Under the pieces are notes generated by a model that saw only the letters and a list, made by a program, of their open reading frames with translations, did no database searches and was not told where the DNA came from. Positions 42,370 to 51,802 of a DNA stretch of 64,000 nt are shown piece by piece. Both the position numbers and the translations under genes were made by a program. The first letter of the stretch is position 1; each line of letters starts with the position of its first letter. Source of the DNA: Sva-07 sp963698435 (GTDB lineage: Bacteria > Actinomycetota > Acidimicrobiia > Acidimicrobiales > Ilumatobacteraceae); assembly GCA_963698435.1 (NCBI GenBank), contig CAVOQV010000018.1, positions 62,001-126,000 on the forward strand, written 5' to 3'.

Positions 42370-43035
42370 ATGCGCATCACGTTGCCGTCAGGGACCGAGG
42401 CCGAGATCGCCGAGCCGTCCGACACCGACGACGCCGCCACGATGGGTCTGGTGATCGCACCGGACATCTTCGGGCTGCGACCGCTGTTCGACGACATGGC
42501 CGAGCGTCTCGCCTCGATCTGGTCGATGACTGTCTGCGCCGTCGAGCCGTTCCCGGGCCTCGATCTCGGCGATGACGTCGAGCCGCGCTTTGCCGCCGTG
42601 CCCACGCTCGACGATGAGGCGCACCTACGCGATCTCGTCGAGGCTGCCGATGCCACCGGGTGCGACCGGGTCGGTCTGCTCGGTTTCTGCATGGGCGGCA
42701 TGTACTGCTTCAAGGCGGCGCGCAGCGACCGGTTCGCCAAGATCGCCAGCTTCTACGGAATGATCCGGCTGCCGGAGGCCTGGAAGGGATCGGGTCAGGG
42801 CGAGCCGCTCGATCATCTCGCTGCCGGACACCCCGACCGGGTCCTCGCGATCATCGGGGAGCTCGACACCTACACCCCGCCCGCCGATGTCGTCGCCTTG
42901 GAGGCAGCGGGCGTGAACGTCGTGCGCTATCCCGAAGCCGAGCACGGATTCGCCCATGCCCCCGAGCGGCCCGCCCACCGTCCGACGGACGCAGCGGACG
43001 CCTTCGCACGCGCCCACACCTGGCTCACCGCGTGA
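42370..43035 (+). CDS. Dienelactone hydrolase-family alpha/beta hydrolase
   Basis: 221 residues. The nucleophile elbow is GFCMGG (about residue 107-112) with Cys in place of Ser, as in dienelactone hydrolases. The acid is in IIGELDTYTP and the base in EAEHGFAH. The Glu that assists Cys in classical enzymes may be the one in CAVEPFPG. Hydrolysis of a lactone or ester arising from ring cleavage is the family role. It follows the LLM oxidoreductase and converges on the Crp-type regulator gene. Confidence 0.88.
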   Translation: MRITLPSGTEAEIAEPSDTDDAATMGLVIAPDIFGLRPLFDDMAERLASIWSMTVCAVEPFPGLDLGDDVEPRFAAVPTLDDEAHLRDLVEAADATGCDRVGLLGFCMGGMYCFKAARSDRFAKIASFYGMIRLPEAWKGSGQGEPLDHLAAGHPDRVLAIIGELDTYTPPADVVALEAAGVNVVRYPEAEHGFAHAPERPAHRPTDAADAFARAHTWLTA

Positions 43036-43070
43036 TGGTCACAGCTGGGCCCAGACCCCGGATGTGACGG

Positions 43071-43733
43071 TCAGCGAGCTCGGAGTTCGAGACGGTCGCG
43101 CTGGGTGATGCGGTAGGTGCGGTCGTTCTGTTCGAGCCAGCCGAGCCGGATGAAGCTGGCGATCGCCTTGTTCACGCGCTCGCGCGATGCGCCCACCATG
43201 CCGGCGAGTTCCTCCTGGGTGACCGGCAGCGTGAACTCGTCGGTGCCGTCCGCGAGTTCGAGGAGACGCTTCGCGGTGCGGCCCGTGACATCGAGGAACA
43301 CCGAGTCGGCGAGCGCCTCGTCGGTGACTCGGATCCGTTGCGCGAGGAGCCGGGCGACGTTCCAGAGCAGCTTGGGGTTCTCCTCGAACATGGCGAGCAC
43401 TTGGGTGTACGGAATCGAGAGCACCGTGGTCGGTTCGAGTGCCCGCGCCATCGCCGAGCGCGGTCCGTCGTCGAGCATGCCCATCTCGCCGAACAGGTCG
43501 CCGCTCTCCATCAACGCGACGACGCTTTCGCGTTTGTCGATCGGATTCGCCAGTGCGATCGCCAGCCGCCCCCGCAGCACCAGGTACAACGATTCGGGCG
43601 GATCGCCCTCGTTGAACAGCACGTCGCCTCGGATCAGGTGCAGTTCGTGACCGGCAGCGGCGACCGCGTGGAGCGCGTCCGGCGAGGCATCGGCGAAGAA
43701 GTCGGTTTGGGCGAGGGTCTCTTCGTGAGCCAT
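43071..43733 (-). CDS. Crp/Fnr-family transcriptional regulator
   Basis: 220 residues. The cyclic-nucleotide-binding fold covers residues 10-130 with RGDVLFNEGDPPESLYLVLRGRLAIA and the phosphate-binding cassette LFGEMGMLDDGPRSAMARAL, where Gly-Glu and Arg-Ser-Ala match cAMP-binding Crp proteins. The winged helix LPVTQEELAGMVGASRERVNKAIASFIRLGWL follows. It is therefore a likely cAMP receptor of the actinobacterial GlxR/Crp group. It is divergent from ispD; the ATG lies 31 bases from the ispD GTG, so the promoters overlap. Confidence 0.9.
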   Translation of the reverse strand: MAHEETLAQTDFFADASPDALHAVAAAGHELHLIRGDVLFNEGDPPESLYLVLRGRLAIALANPIDKRESVVALMESGDLFGEMGMLDDGPRSAMARALEPTTVLSIPYTQVLAMFEENPKLLWNVARLLAQRIRVTDEALADSVFLDVTGRTAKRLLELADGTDEFTLPVTQEELAGMVGASRERVNKAIASFIRLGWLEQNDRTYRITQRDRLELRAR

Positions 43734-43750
43734 GACATCGGTCACGGTAC

Positions 43751-43756
43751 TACCCT
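43751..43756 (+). promoter_or_regulatory. -10-like box for a probably leaderless ispD
   Basis: TACCCT ends 8 bases before the GTG at 43765, the same arrangement seen before the fur-like gene at 25536. It overlaps the divergent crp promoter region, so the Crp-type protein could influence ispD expression; no convincing Crp box is seen. Confidence 0.4.
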
Positions 43757-43764
43757 GCGCCGAT

Positions 43765-44415
43765 GTGCCCCCTGCCGAGCAGATATGGACGATCGTCGTC
43801 GGTGGCGGCAGCGGTGAGCGGTTCGGCACGGCCAAGCAGTACGAGGTCCTCGACGGGCAGCGAGTGATCGACCGATCGATCGCCGTCGCCCACGACGTGT
43901 CCGATGGCGTGGTTGTCGTCGTACCGCCCGATGACGCGGTACGCGAAGGTGCCGTGGCCGGTGGAGCGTCGCGCAGTGACTCGGTTCGTGCCGGTCTTGC
44001 AGCGGTCCCGTCCGAAGCGACGATCATCTGCGTGCACGACGCCGCGCGTCCCTTGGCGAGCGCAGACCTGTACCGCCGCGCGATCGCCGCGGTTCGTGCA
44101 GGCGCCGACGCGGCGGTCCCGGCAGTCGCGGTGACCGACACGATCAAGGTCGTGTCCGGCAGCGTGGTCGCGTCGACGCCCGATCGGGCCTCCCTGGTGG
44201 CGGTGCAGACACCGCAGGCGTTCCGGGCCGCCACCTTGCGGGAGGCGCACGAGCGTGGTGGTGACGCCACCGACGATGCGGCGCTCGTCGAAGCGCTCGG
44301 GGCCAAGGTGGTCGTCGTCGTCGGCGAGGTCACCAACCGCAAGATCACCGTCCCCGACGATCTGGTCTGGGCTCGTCAGCAGGTCGCCCGTGGGCGAGGA
44401 GAGGGGTCGTCGTGA
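43765..44415 (+). CDS. ispD: 2-C-methyl-D-erythritol 4-phosphate cytidylyltransferase
   Basis: 216 residues from the GTG at 43765; an ATG at 43732 is in frame but would overlap the divergent gene. The CTP-binding signature is GGGSGERFGTAKQYEVLDG. VHDAARPLAS, VAVTDTIK and the closing TPQAFR and TDDAALVE segments are all IspD hallmarks. The enzyme makes CDP-methylerythritol in the non-mevalonate isoprenoid pathway in the cytoplasm. It is slightly shorter than typical. The stop overlaps the ispF start (GTGA), and the two enzymes are two steps apart in the pathway. Confidence 0.95.
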   Translation: MPPAEQIWTIVVGGGSGERFGTAKQYEVLDGQRVIDRSIAVAHDVSDGVVVVVPPDDAVREGAVAGGASRSDSVRAGLAAVPSEATIICVHDAARPLASADLYRRAIAAVRAGADAAVPAVAVTDTIKVVSGSVVASTPDRASLVAVQTPQAFRAATLREAHERGGDATDDAALVEALGAKVVVVVGEVTNRKITVPDDLVWARQQVARGRGEGSS

Positions 44416-44918
44416 CCGTGCCCGAGTTCCGCGTCGGCCAGGGGTTCGACATCCATCGGTTCAGTTCCGACCCCGCACGGCTGATGGTGCTCGGCGGCTG
44501 CCACTTCGACGGTGTCGCTGGGCTGGAGGGGCACAGCGACGCGGATGTCGTGGCGCATGCATGCGCCGACGCGTTGCTGGGCGCTGCCGGCCTCGGTGAC
44601 ATCGGGATGCACTTCCCCGACACCGACGAACGCTGGCGCGGAGCCGACTCGATGGCGTTGCTCCGTCACGTCGCGGCCATGCTGGCCGAGGACGGTTGGC
44701 GGGCGTCGAACGTCGACTGTGCCGTCGTGTGTGAGCTGCCGAAGATCGCCCCGTACCGTGACGAGATGCAGCGCAACCTCACCGCGGCGGTCGGCGCGCC
44801 GGTGACCGTGAAAGGCAATCGTGCCGAACAGTTGGGCGCGGTCGGCCGGGCGGAAGGTGTGGTGTGCTTCGCGAGCGCGTTGATCCACCGTTCGGCGAGC
44901 CGGGAGGTGGAATCGTGA
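44412..44918 (+). CDS. ispF: 2-C-methyl-D-erythritol 2,4-cyclodiphosphate synthase
   Basis: 168 residues, normal for IspF, from a GTG overlapping ispD. The zinc ligands are in GFDIHRF and in EGHSDADVVAHACADALLGAAGLGDIGMHFPDTD, the family signature. KGNRAEQLGAVGRAEGV forms the C-terminal substrate loop. The enzyme cyclises CDP-methylerythritol phosphate with loss of CMP. The operon continues into rlmB with another GTGA overlap (44915-44918). Together the three genes match the known actinobacterial ispD-ispF-rlmB neighbourhood, but the cysS usually present between them is absent. Confidence 0.96.
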   Translation: MTVPEFRVGQGFDIHRFSSDPARLMVLGGCHFDGVAGLEGHSDADVVAHACADALLGAAGLGDIGMHFPDTDERWRGADSMALLRHVAAMLAEDGWRASNVDCAVVCELPKIAPYRDEMQRNLTAAVGAPVTVKGNRAEQLGAVGRAEGVVCFASALIHRSASREVES

Positions 44919-45868
44919 GCGGGCGCCCGCCGTCGGGTCGGCGCGGATCGAAACCACGTGGCGCCGGGGGCAAGTCCGGCGGTGGCCGGCCTCCGGGCAA
45001 GCAGGGTGGCGCGTCATCTGGCAGGCCGGGTGGCAAGCCGGCGGGCAAGTCCAGCGGCCGAGGTGGCACGTCGAAACCGGCGGCGCACGGCTCAGGTGGT
45101 GCGAAAGGTCTTGGCGGGCGTCAAGTGGAGGGACGCCAAGCGGTCCGCGAGCTGTTGATCGCCGAGCGACGCAAGGTGCACGAGGTGTGGATCAGCGCGG
45201 AACTCGAGGGTGATCCGGGCGTCGCCGACATCGTCGAGATCGCAGCGGCCCGCCGAGTTCCGCTGTTCCACGTCGCGCGGGCGCGCCTCGAACGAGAAGC
45301 GCGCAGTGAGGCCCCGCAGGGTGTGTTGGCGCACGCGGCCGAGCTTGCCGAGGCCGACCTCGGTGAGCTGTTGGGCGTGCGTGGCGCCGGCCCACGCGCA
45401 GCGCCGTTCCTGGTGGCGGTCGATGGCGTCACCGACCCTGGGAACCTGGGGGCGATCATCCGGAGCTGTGAGGGTGCCGGCGTGAGCGGGGTGCTGCTTC
45501 CGCGGCACCGATCGGTTCATGTCACCCCCACCGTTGCGAAGGCATCGGCGGGCGCTGTCGAGTACGTGCCGATGGCGCTGGTGCCGGGGCTCCCCGCTGC
45601 TCTGAAGCAGGTGTCGGACCGTGGCATCTGGGTGGTTGGCCTCGACGACGGCGCTGATCGGTCGGTCTACGAGATCGGTTCGCTGGCAGCCGAGCCGATC
45701 TGTGTCGTGCTCGGCGCGGAAGGCGCCGGGCTCTCACGGCTGGTCCGTGAGCGTTGTGATTCGATCGTCAGCATTCCGATGGCCGGTCGGATCAGCTCGC
45801 TGAATGTCTCGACCGCCGCGGCGATTTCTCTCTACGAAGTCTCAAGATTGCGTCAGAACTTGCCGTAG
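44915..45868 (+). CDS. rlmB: 23S rRNA (guanosine-2'-O)-methyltransferase RlmB/TrmH family
   Basis: 317 residues from a GTG preceded by GGGAGGTGG. The first 70 residues are Gly/Ser/Lys/Arg-rich and disordered, typical of actinobacterial members. Then comes the substrate-binding domain VEGRQAVRELLIAERRKVHEVWIS, and the SpoU/TrmH knot fold: VDGVTDPGNLGAIIRSCEGAGVSGVLLP, VVLGAEGAGLSRLVRERCD and VSIPMAGRISSLNVSTAAAISLYE (motifs 1-3 with the catalytic Asn/Arg region). It ribose-methylates a guanosine in 23S rRNA. Seven bases separate it from the sortase-like gene, so read-through is possible. Confidence 0.93.
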   Translation: MSGRPPSGRRGSKPRGAGGKSGGGRPPGKQGGASSGRPGGKPAGKSSGRGGTSKPAAHGSGGAKGLGGRQVEGRQAVRELLIAERRKVHEVWISAELEGDPGVADIVEIAAARRVPLFHVARARLEREARSEAPQGVLAHAAELAEADLGELLGVRGAGPRAAPFLVAVDGVTDPGNLGAIIRSCEGAGVSGVLLPRHRSVHVTPTVAKASAGAVEYVPMALVPGLPAALKQVSDRGIWVVGLDDGADRSVYEIGSLAAEPICVVLGAEGAGLSRLVRERCDSIVSIPMAGRISSLNVSTAAAISLYEVSRLRQNLP

Positions 45869-45875
45869 TCCTGGT

Positions 45876-47621
45876 GTGGAAGCCAGCGTCGAAGCACAAT
45901 CGGTGACCGGGGCGCCCGGTGTCCAGAGTGACGCGGTTGGATTCGGTCGTCGTGCGTTCATCGCCGGAAGCGCCGCCGCGGTCGCCGGGGCGACGTTGTT
46001 CGCCGGATCGGGCCACCCGGTTGAGGCTGCCGGGCTCGAGCCGGGTTCGAGTTGCTTCGTCCCTGTCGATCCTCAGCGTTTCTGTGACACCCGCCGTGGT
46101 TTCGGGTTTCAACGGCTCAACGGCACCACGATTCGCGTCCCGATCGGCGGTGTGCGCAGTGTGCCCAAGGGTGCAGTTGCCGTCGCGCTGACACTGACCG
46201 GCGTGAACCTGTCGGGGGGCAACTGGCTCAGCGCGTATCCCGCTGGCACCGCCTGGCCAGGGACCTCGAGCTCGAACAGCGAGTACTACTCGCAGGCCGT
46301 TGCGAACCTCGTGACGGTCAAACTCGGCGTGGGCGGCGCCGTCGACGTCCGGAGTCTGGCGGCCAGCCATGTCGTCGTCGATGTCTCGGGCTACTACGTC
46401 CCCGCATCTGGACCCGTGGCGGCCGGCCGCCTGGAGACGTTCGACCCGTTCCGGATCATGGACACCCGCACCACGGGGAAGCCTCGTGCCGGCCAGACGG
46501 TGCCCGTCAACCTGAACGGACGCGTACCTGCCGATGCGCTCGCGGTGGTGGCCAATGTCACCGCCGTCGACACCGAGGGCGGCGGATTCGTGACGGCCTA
46601 TCCGCTCGGACAACGCCTGCCGCTGGCATCGAATCTCAACTACGGGCCGGGCGAGGTTCGTGCCTCGGCAGTGATGGTGAAACTGGGTGCAGCATCGGGG
46701 AAGATCGGCTTCAACCTCTACACGATGACTCGTTCCCACCTCGTGGTCGACATCCTCGGCTACATCACCGGACCGTCATCGACGTCGTCCACCGACGGGA
46801 TGTTCATCCCGATCGATCCGCAGCGCCTCCTCGACACCCGAAAGCGCGGCCGGCGGGTCTGGCCGGGGGGCACGGCGACGTTCGGGTTGCCGCGGGGGAT
46901 GGCGCAGCGAGCGAGAGCGGTGGCGATGAACCTCACGGTCACGTCGTCGATCGGCCCCGGCTACTTCACGCCGTACGCCGCCCAGACGCCGCGACGGGTC
47001 GTGTCCGCCTTGAACGTTGTTCGTCCGGGCCAGACCATTGCGAACCACACGTTCAGCAAGGTGTCGTCGGCCGGCGTGGCGTGCTTCTCGCAGAGCGGGG
47101 CGCACATCATCGCGGATGTGACCGGTTGGTACACCGGCGGTGCTGTGCCGGCAACGGTGAGACCGCCGGTCGATCCGGCGCCGCCGGGCGGACCGATTCC
47201 GTGGATCGTGCAGATTCCCCGACTCGGGGTCACACAGTGGGTGTTCGACGGCGACGCCAATCGGATCGTCGATGCCGGCCATACGTGGCACTGGTCGGGC
47301 ACCGGATTGGTTGGCCAGGGTGGCAACTGCGTGCTCTTCGGTCACCGAACCGAGCATGGCGGGCCGTACCGGAATCAGCACTACCTGCGAGCTGGTGACG
47401 AACTGACCGTCCTCACCTCGGATCAACGTCGCTACCGGTATCGCATGGTGGCCGAGGCGGTCACCAGCAAGTACTCGAACGACATCCTCGGCGCAACCAG
47501 GCGGATCCGCGGCGAGACCATCTCGTTGGTTGCGTGTTCCAGGACCGATCGGCTTCCGACCAGCCTCTCGTATCGCCTGGTCACCACGTTCAGTCTCGTT
47601 GGCTGGGACGATCTCGGCTGA
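45876..47621 (+). CDS. Tat-exported class E/F-like sortase with three N-terminal VDPxRxxDTR modules
   Basis: 581 residues from the GTG at 45876. Residues 24-55 are a twin-arginine signal (FGRRAFIAGSAAAVAGATLF). Three repeated beta-rich modules of about 120 residues follow, each opened by a VDPQRFCDTR-like motif (VDPQRFCDTR, FDPFRIMDTR, IDPQRLLDTR) and closed by a VVVDVSGYY/VVVDILGYI/IIADVTGWY strand. Residues 440-581 form a sortase domain: IPRLGVTQWVFDG, the catalytic His in FGHRTEHGG, Cys in ISLVACSRT and Arg in LPTSLSYR. It would act outside the membrane as a transpeptidase. A Tat signal is unusual for a sortase. No LPxTG substrate is apparent next to it. Confidence 0.8.
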   Translation: MEASVEAQSVTGAPGVQSDAVGFGRRAFIAGSAAAVAGATLFAGSGHPVEAAGLEPGSSCFVPVDPQRFCDTRRGFGFQRLNGTTIRVPIGGVRSVPKGAVAVALTLTGVNLSGGNWLSAYPAGTAWPGTSSSNSEYYSQAVANLVTVKLGVGGAVDVRSLAASHVVVDVSGYYVPASGPVAAGRLETFDPFRIMDTRTTGKPRAGQTVPVNLNGRVPADALAVVANVTAVDTEGGGFVTAYPLGQRLPLASNLNYGPGEVRASAVMVKLGAASGKIGFNLYTMTRSHLVVDILGYITGPSSTSSTDGMFIPIDPQRLLDTRKRGRRVWPGGTATFGLPRGMAQRARAVAMNLTVTSSIGPGYFTPYAAQTPRRVVSALNVVRPGQTIANHTFSKVSSAGVACFSQSGAHIIADVTGWYTGGAVPATVRPPVDPAPPGGPIPWIVQIPRLGVTQWVFDGDANRIVDAGHTWHWSGTGLVGQGGNCVLFGHRTEHGGPYRNQHYLRAGDELTVLTSDQRRYRYRMVAEAVTSKYSNDILGATRRIRGETISLVACSRTDRLPTSLSYRLVTTFSLVGWDDLG

Positions 47622-47662
47622 TGCGCGGCCGAGCCGCTTGCCGATGGCGAGCGCGCCGAGTG

Positions 47663-50600
47663 TTACGGGTCGACCGTTGCCTTCTCGAGGGTGACCGGCT
47701 CCCACGTGGAGAGGTCGAGGGTGACCACGCCGCTGCTTTCCGGATCCTGGTAGGCCGCAATCTGGTAGGTGCTTCCGGCCGTGGCGACGAAGTTCACTTC
47801 GCTCCACGAGCCGTATTCCGGGCTGAAGATGCCATCGTTCGAGTCGATCTCGACGAGCGTCTCGAGGCTGTCGCCGGACCAGACCGCCAAGATCGAGGCG
47901 GCCCCGTCGTAGATCGTGACTCCCAAGTCGGCAGGAGCGGTCCACGTCCACCAGATCGACCCGGTGGGGGTTCGGTCGACCGATGGTGACGGCTCGTCGG
48001 GCTCCAGCGTCGCGAGTGTGAGGACGCCGCTGACCGACGGTTCCACGAACTCGATTCGATCGGCGAAGTCGTCGTTCGCAGGTGGGCCGACCGAACCGAT
48101 GTTCAACTGGACGCTGCCGGGCGTCGACTCACCTTCATACCAGTAGCTGTACACCGCGATCTGGTAGTCGGTTCCCGCCGTCACGGGGAGCGCGACGGCG
48201 CTCTGAGCGCCCTCGCCACCGTCGTCGTCCGATGCGAGCAGTGTCAGCGTTGCCAGTTCCTCGCCGCTCCAGACGCCCAGGATCGTGTCGAAGTTGCTCC
48301 CGTTCGTGTCGATCTGCGCGGCGCCGTCGAATGGGGCCGTCCAGCGCCACCACACCGAACTCTCACCCAGCGCTCGTTCGTCGGGCTGGATCGTTGCTCC
48401 CACGTTGGTCCCATACTGGGTGCCGACGGTCGCGGTGAACCGGTTCTCGAAGTCGTCGTTGCCGGGCCTCGGACCGGCGACGGCCCAGTCGATCGCACTG
48501 CTGATCAACGAGCGGCCGTCGGTGGTGAGCCGCTGCGCTCCGAGATAGTTGGGGAACAACGCGACTCGGGGTCCGGGCGCCGCCGATCCATCGACCAGTC
48601 GGTCGCCGGTGTCGTAGGAGAAGATGACGGCTCGATTGGGTTGTGATGGTGCAGTGGCAACGATGTCGGCGGCAGCGGCTGGAGCCCCGTACGACAGCTT
48701 CTGTGCGTCGGTGTAGACACGAACGTTGCCGGCGGGCAGGCCGGCTGCGAGCGGGTTGCTGCTGTCGACGATGGTGATGTCGGTGGAGACGGTGGGCGTC
48801 TCACCGGACGCCGACAGTCCCATGTCGTCGAACAGGTATCCCTCCCAGAGGACGACCGGGACCGGAGCGTCCTTGAAGACGTCGCCGACTTTCGTCGGAA
48901 CCACGGATGTCGAGATGAAGATCACGGCATACCGGCTCGGGTCGATCGAAGCGAGATCGCTGTCGTCGTCGACGATGGTGAGGTCGAGCCCGGCGTTGCG
49001 AATCAGACCGGCGATGTCTCGATCTCCGAGCGGTGGCGCGGTACTCCCGGCAACGAGCAGCGCGGCAGATCCAGCCGGTGGCATCGGCAAGTCCTCGTTG
49101 ATCCAGAGTGTGTCGTCACCCCACCAGTTGGCCACGAAGGCGTCGAGATCTCGGTCCGCGTCGAGGTCGCCGAGCGCCACGCCTTGGCTTCTGGTCGTCA
49201 AACCGACCTGGCCGGAGTCGGTGAAGTTGCCCGTGCCGTCGTTGATCCACACGCGATCGCTCAGCGCGCCGCTGTTGGAGGCGGTGAAGGCGTCGAGGTC
49301 GCCGTCGCCGTCGAGGTCGCCGAGTGCCACGTCGACGTCGGCATCGCCGTCGAGACGCTGACCGGAGTCGGTGAACACGCCGGCACCGTCGTTCAGCCAC
49401 ACCTGGTCGGGAATTCCGGCCTCGGTCGAATTTCGAACGTGTGTCGTCACGAAGGCGTCGAGGTCGCCATCACCGTCGATGTCTCCCAGGTCGAGCCCCA
49501 GTGCCCACACGTTGCCGACGCTGAGGCGCTGTCCGGAATCGGTGAACACGCCCCGACCGTCATTGATCCACACTCGGTTGTCTCCGTTTCCCGACACGAA
49601 CGCGTCGAGGTCGCCATCGACGTCGAGGTCCCCGAATCCGACCCAGCCCATCCCTGCCGTTCCGAGACGTTGACCGGAGTCGGTGAAGGAGCCGGTGCCG
49701 TCGTTGATCCAGATCCGGTTGTTGACGCCGTCGGCGGGGATGCCGTCGGCGGAGAACATGTCGAGGTCGCCGTCGCCGTCGACGTCGCCGAGGAACGCCA
49801 GGCTCTCCTCGCCGAGGCGTTGGCCGGAGTCACTGAAGATGCCGTTGCCGTCGTTGAACCAGACCTGGACTCCGGTGACCGTCGAGATCGCTGCGTCGAC
49901 GTCGCCGTCGTTGTCGATGTCTCCGAGTTCGACCCACAGCGCGCCTCCCGATCCGATCGCTTGGCCCGAGTCGCTGAACTGTCCCGTTCCATCGTTGAAC
50001 CAGACCCGGCTCGGCTGGCCGACGTCCTGGTTCGTGACGAAGGCGTCGAGGTCGCCGTCATGGTCGACGTCGGCCAATCCGACGGCGCTCGACGACAGGT
50101 TCCCGTGGTTCGACACGAAGCTGAATCCGCCGGTCGAACGTGCGGTGGGGCTCGGATCGCAGGTGTCCCCGATGGCGTCCCGGTCGGTGTCGAATTGCAG
50201 GATGTTGAAGTTGACCGCTTCGCCCGACACGAACGGACAGTTGTCGACGTCTTCCGCGATCGCATCGCCGTCGGTCGGCCCAACGCCGCTCTGCCCCAAG
50301 AGCCAGTCCATGGCTGCGTGGACGAGCGTTTCGCCATCGGCCGTCAGGTTGACCCCGTAGGACGGGAAGAACGCGACGCGGGCACCAGCAGCGGTGCGGT
50401 CGGTGAGTTGCGAACCGGCTTCGAATCCGAAGATCGTGAGCTGCTGTGAGCTTCCAGCCGAGCTGGCGACGGGCTCGACGCCGGATGCTGCTCCGAATGC
50501 GTAGTTCATCCGTGCCGGCGATTGGTACACAGCGACGAAACCGGAGAGTCCGCCGGCGAGCGGGTGTGACGCGTCGGTGACCTGGAGCGCCGTCTGTCCC

Positions 50601-51023
50601 GTGAGCTCCCGTCCATTCCTTGCGGTCAGCGACATGTCGTCGAAGAGATATGGCTCGGCCGTCAGGATGGGGGTGCCGACGTCGACCAGTCGGTCCCGCA
50701 GCACGGTGGGGACAACCGACGACGAGATGATCACGAGATCTGCTGCCTCAGCTCGGGCGGCGGTGATCGACTCGTCGGACACGGTCGACACGCATCCGGG
50801 CAGCCGATCTTCGACAGCACCCAGGAAGGAGTCGTCGCCCGCGCGGGGCGGGAGCTGTGCTGGCGACGAAGAGCGCCACCTGGGGGCATGCGCTGCCGTG
50901 CACGGCGGGTGCCGGTTCGACAACCGGAGTGATGCTGGCGGCCAACGCAAGGCAAGTGAGCGCGGCCGCCGAGACGAGTGGGCGTCGGAGTCGTCGCCGA
51001 GTCGAGTCCATCGATCCGTTCAT
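47663..51023 (-). CDS. Large secreted FG-GAP/VCBS-repeat protein with TSP3 and duplicated flanking domains (one frameshift)
   Basis: About 1,120 residues from the ATG at 51023 (GGAGG 8 bases upstream). The signal peptide is RRLRRPLVSAAALTCLALAA. A single-base shift near 50838-50850 joins this start to the main frame. Order of parts: a first glutamine-amidotransferase-like/ThuA-type domain (LVIISSSVVP, then PYLFDDMSL); a thrombospondin-3-like calcium motif (DVDNCPF and DTDRDAIGDTCD); about eight FG-GAP units with DxDGDLDAF calcium loops; a second copy of the first domain (IFISTSVVP, YLFDDMGL); and two C-terminal beta-sandwiches with SVWWRWTAP/SIWWTWTAP. No anchoring motif is seen. Calcium-stabilised surface or matrix protein is the likely role, by inference. 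Confidence 0.8.
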
Positions 51024-51141
51024 CGGGCTCACCTCCAGATGGTGCGCGTGCTTCGAACACGATCAGCGTGCCTGCTCGCCCGACGGAGGCGCCAGAGTCA
51101 AAGGACATGACCTGCGAAGCACCGATATCCTGCAGATCCCC

Positions 51142-51217
51142 GCCGGGTTAGCTCAGTTGGTAGAGCACTTGATTTGTAATCATGAGGTGGCGAGTTCGAT
51201 CCTCGCACCCGGCTCCA
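51142..51217 (+). tRNA. tRNA-Thr (anticodon TGT)
   Basis: The acceptor stem GCCGGGT pairs perfectly with ACCCGGC, the D stem is GCTC/GAGC, the anticodon stem CTTGA/TCATG has one U-U mismatch, the loop TTTGTAA gives anticodon TGT, and the T arm is GCGAG/CTCGC with loop TTCGATC. The discriminator is T and CCA is encoded. Its 5' flank is unrelated to the module found upstream of tRNA-Lys. Confidence 0.96.
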
Positions 51218-51435
51218 CGTTCGCACGTTGCAGTCGCGATCTGGAACGGCCTCGACGCGAGTGTGCGTGTGTGAACTGATCGAACGTTTGGCGACCGCAC
51301 AGGTTCAGTCGACGTCGGGTGATGCTCCATGAGGCCGTTCACGGCGCCGTGATCGGTATCCATCCCGCCTGCCCCATTCCTCGAGGCGAGGTGTCGATCA
51401 ACGTGTCGACGTGTCCACGGAAGTCCCGGCCGCGG

Positions 51436-51693
51436 TCAGCTCACCCAGACTTGGGGTGGCTCGAGAACTCCGGCAGCCTGCATCTGTGCTGCGCGCTCCG
51501 GGTCGCTCATCATCGGCTCCACCACCGACGGGTCTCCTGCGAAGACCATCCAGACGGAGTTCGGCTTGTCAGCGTCGCGGAGGACGGCAACATCCGTGAT
51601 GCTTGCGGCTTCGCGACCGGGCTTGTCAGCGTCGAAGATTGGGCGCCACGCTTCGTAGTCGGCAACGTCGTGTTGGATGAAGACGTGAGCCAT
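51436..51693 (-). CDS. Small cytoplasmic protein with ABM-like/ferredoxin-like fold
   Basis: 85 residues with a strong ribosome-binding site (GGAGGT, 4 bases before the ATG). MAHVFIQHDVADYEAWRPIFDADKPGREAA followed by VAVLRDADKPNSVWMVFAGDPSVVEPMMSDPERAAQMQAAGVLEPPQVWV resembles the beta-alpha-beta half of dimeric alpha-beta-barrel (antibiotic-biosynthesis-monooxygenase-like) proteins. No catalytic residue can be pointed to. It stands alone, 218 bases after tRNA-Thr on the other strand. An inverted repeat lies 110 bases upstream. Confidence 0.6.
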   Translation of the reverse strand: MAHVFIQHDVADYEAWRPIFDADKPGREAASITDVAVLRDADKPNSVWMVFAGDPSVVEPMMSDPERAAQMQAAGVLEPPQVWVS

Positions 51694-51802
51694 TGAGACC
51701 TCCTGAACCGAAGCGTCGCGAGCGACAACGCCGATGGGATGATGAGCGACGGAACGTCCATGGGGTTTCGGCGATCGGGAAGACGACAAGCGAGGCCGTC
51801 GA

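Noticed and set aside
46776..47951. Long minus-strand frame opposite the sortase gene
   Set aside because: Low-complexity Arg/His/Gly composition and no motifs. The + strand encodes a complete Tat sortase.
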